Source of the DNA: Desulfobacterales bacterium
Lineage (GTDB): Bacteria > Desulfobacterota > Desulfobacteria > Desulfobacterales > JAHIVH01
Length of the DNA: 6,303 bases
Reading direction: 5' to 3'
Assembly: GCA_020056645.1 (NCBI GenBank)
Contig: JAGVHJ010000530.1
Coordinates: 1 to 6,303, forward strand
Positions 5,377-6,303 of the stretch are shown here, piece after piece. Under the pieces are notes generated by a model. The model made no database searches. It was given only the letters and a program-made list of their open reading frames with translations, and was not told where the DNA came from. The stretch's first letter is position 1, and each line of letters opens with the position of its first letter. A program made the position numbers and the translations under genes.

Positions 5377-6018
5377 ATGCCTGAAAAATCGAAATTTCTT
5401 AAGCTCAAGGATGAGGAACGAGAAGCGAGGAGAGAGCTTTTCATTTACGCCACGCTGAACCTTCTTGAAAAAATGCCGTTCGACGAAATCGGCATGAGGG
5501 ACATCGCCGCTGAAGTGGGTGTCTCCGCAGCCTCTATTTACAGGTATTTCGCCAGCAGGGAAGATCTCTTCATTGAGGCGTTCATCAAGGATATGAGCGT
5601 GCTTCAATTCTGGCTGGAAAAAAAGATGAAGGGAGGCCCCATGAATATCGAGACCTTTTCCATGGCCATCGCGGATCACCTGATTGAAAGTGAACCCACC
5701 TTCCAGATGATGAGTTTTTTAATGATCAAGGGGAAAATGAATCCAGACCTCCTGATTAAATTCAACACGCTACAGCGCTCCTTTATCGACAAAATCGATC
5801 AGGTATTGGAAAACGCCGGCGCGAGCGCCTGCCTGAGGCTATTCTCCCACACCTATCTCTCGGCGATCACCGGTCTTCTGATGACCTTCAGAAACTACCC
5901 AGGCCGAACAAAAGAAGAGACAAGACATCATATAAAGAGACTCGCCAGGATCATGTCGTCTATTTTTCAGGAAGGAATCACCCGTGTCTCTCCTGAAGCC
6001 ATCCAGCCACATGAATGA
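5377..6018 (+). CDS. TetR/AcrR-family transcriptional regulator
   Basis: A 213-residue protein with the standard TetR layout. Residues 14-70 form the DNA-binding domain. Its first helix spans RRELFIYATLNLLEK, followed by the helix-turn-helix IGMRDIAAEVGVSAASIYRYFASREDLFIEAF (38-69), in which SAASIYRYF is the recognition helix and its cap. The remainder (75-200) is helical and hydrophobic, the variable ligand-binding and dimer domain. Its ligand cannot be predicted. The length is usual for the family. The start is secure: AAGGAG lies seven bases before ATG 5377. It stands alone, downstream of a repeat nest and about 140 bases before a strong rightward promoter, so its target is probably the unseen gene to the right, its own promoter, or both. 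Nothing ties it directly to the amino-alcohol operon. Confidence 0.9.
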   Translation: MPEKSKFLKLKDEEREARRELFIYATLNLLEKMPFDEIGMRDIAAEVGVSAASIYRYFASREDLFIEAFIKDMSVLQFWLEKKMKGGPMNIETFSMAIADHLIESEPTFQMMSFLMIKGKMNPDLLIKFNTLQRSFIDKIDQVLENAGASACLRLFSHTYLSAITGLLMTFRNYPGRTKEETRHHIKRLARIMSSIFQEGITRVSPEAIQPHE

Positions 6019-6157
6019 TTCCTTGAAGAAACAACACCCCATGAACGGCGGCGTATCGTATCACCCAGAATAAGAGCACCCGCGATCCATCCAGATATTT
6101 TCCCATCCACCATGTTTCTTTTTTGATTATATATTTTTTTAAGATACAAAAAAGATA

Positions 6158-6186
6158 TTGACAAATTGACTCTCCTTTTCTATATA
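6158..6186 (+). promoter_or_regulatory. Near-consensus sigma70 promoter firing out of the window
   Basis: TTGACA (6158-6163), 17 bases, TATATA (6181-6186). The -35 box is perfect, the -10 box has one mismatch to TATAAT-type boxes in its conserved core positions, and the spacing is ideal. A/T tracts just upstream (6119-6153) look like an UP element. Transcription would begin near 6193 and run into R3. Confidence 0.7.
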
Positions 6187-6190
6187 TCGC

Positions 6191-6204
6191 GAACAATAGC
6201 GTTC
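6191..6204. promoter_or_regulatory. Inverted repeat at the start point, candidate TetR operator
   Basis: GAAC (6191-6194) and GTTC (6201-6204), six bases apart, lie over the expected start point of the strong promoter and downstream of the TetR gene. The arms are short, so this could be chance. Confidence 0.3.
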
Positions 6205-6218
6205 CATTTTTATATTTA

Positions 6219-6303
6219 TTAAACTCGATCTTCAAGTTTTTAGGAAATTTGTTCAAATCCAAGGCGGAAAAAAAATTTTGACCGCAGGAATACATGGCGT
6301 ATT
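6219..6303. repeat. R3: uninterrupted left half of the palindromic repeat, cut by the window end
   Basis: From TTAAACTCGATC (6219) to the window end it matches R1 nearly base for base, differing at one C/T in the first arm and in one A of the A-run. It lacks both MITE insertions and so serves as the empty site for each. The window stops inside the central stem AATAC-ATGGC-GTATT (6289-6303), so the right arm should lie just beyond. Confidence 0.8.

Noticed and set aside
5978..6295. 105-residue minus-strand frame right of the TetR gene
   Set aside because: It overlaps the TetR C-terminus, an A/T-rich promoter region and R3, and has no ribosome site or domain.

Overview
The window looks like a stretch of chromosome from a Gram-negative bacterium of middling GC content. 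A deltaproteobacterial (Desulfobacterota-like) host is my best guess. It rests on the DUF3617-type secreted protein, the Shine-Dalgarno-led genes and intergenic regions full of large palindromic repeats. This is inference from gene style, not a database match.

Left part (1-1584). The last 32 codons of a plus-strand gene run in from the left and are followed by a hairpin. Two minus-strand genes come next. Transcribed first is an alpha/beta hydrolase with an intact Ser-Asp-His triad (691-1584), then a small secreted DUF3617 protein (180-602).

Centre (1585-4693). A divergent intergenic region carries a good sigma70-type promoter with a palindrome over its -35 box. It drives a tight plus-strand operon of three genes: a HisC-like PLP aminotransferase (1806-2864), a LicC/PntC-like sugar-nucleotidyltransferase-fold cytidylyltransferase (2885-3616), and a CDP-glycerol glycerophosphotransferase-family enzyme (3617-4693, starting on the base after the previous stop). 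Read together they suggest a compact route: make an amino-alcohol phosphate (for example serinol-, ethanolamine- or aminopropanol-phosphate), activate it as the CDP derivative, and transfer it to a glycan or lipid. The exact substrate cannot be read from sequence.

Right part (4694-6303). A repeat nest follows the operon. One family, called R here, is a roughly 150-bp imperfect palindrome present as R1 (4702-4986), a half copy R2 (5084-5315) and R3 (6219 to the window end). A second family is a 126-bp element with perfect 12-bp ends GTAACTATTCAG/CTGAATAGTTAC. Its two copies (4759-4884 and 5106-5231) are each inserted inside an R copy. The second is flanked by a perfect 8-bp target duplication (CAAGTTTT). 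GTAA ends plus an 8-bp duplication point to a non-autonomous IS66-type element (MITE). R3 and its relatives show the empty sites. Between R2 and R3 lies a TetR/AcrR-family regulator (5377-6018) with a candidate operator just before its ribosome binding site. Beyond it is a near-consensus promoter (TTGACA, 17 bp, TATATA) firing rightward out of the window.
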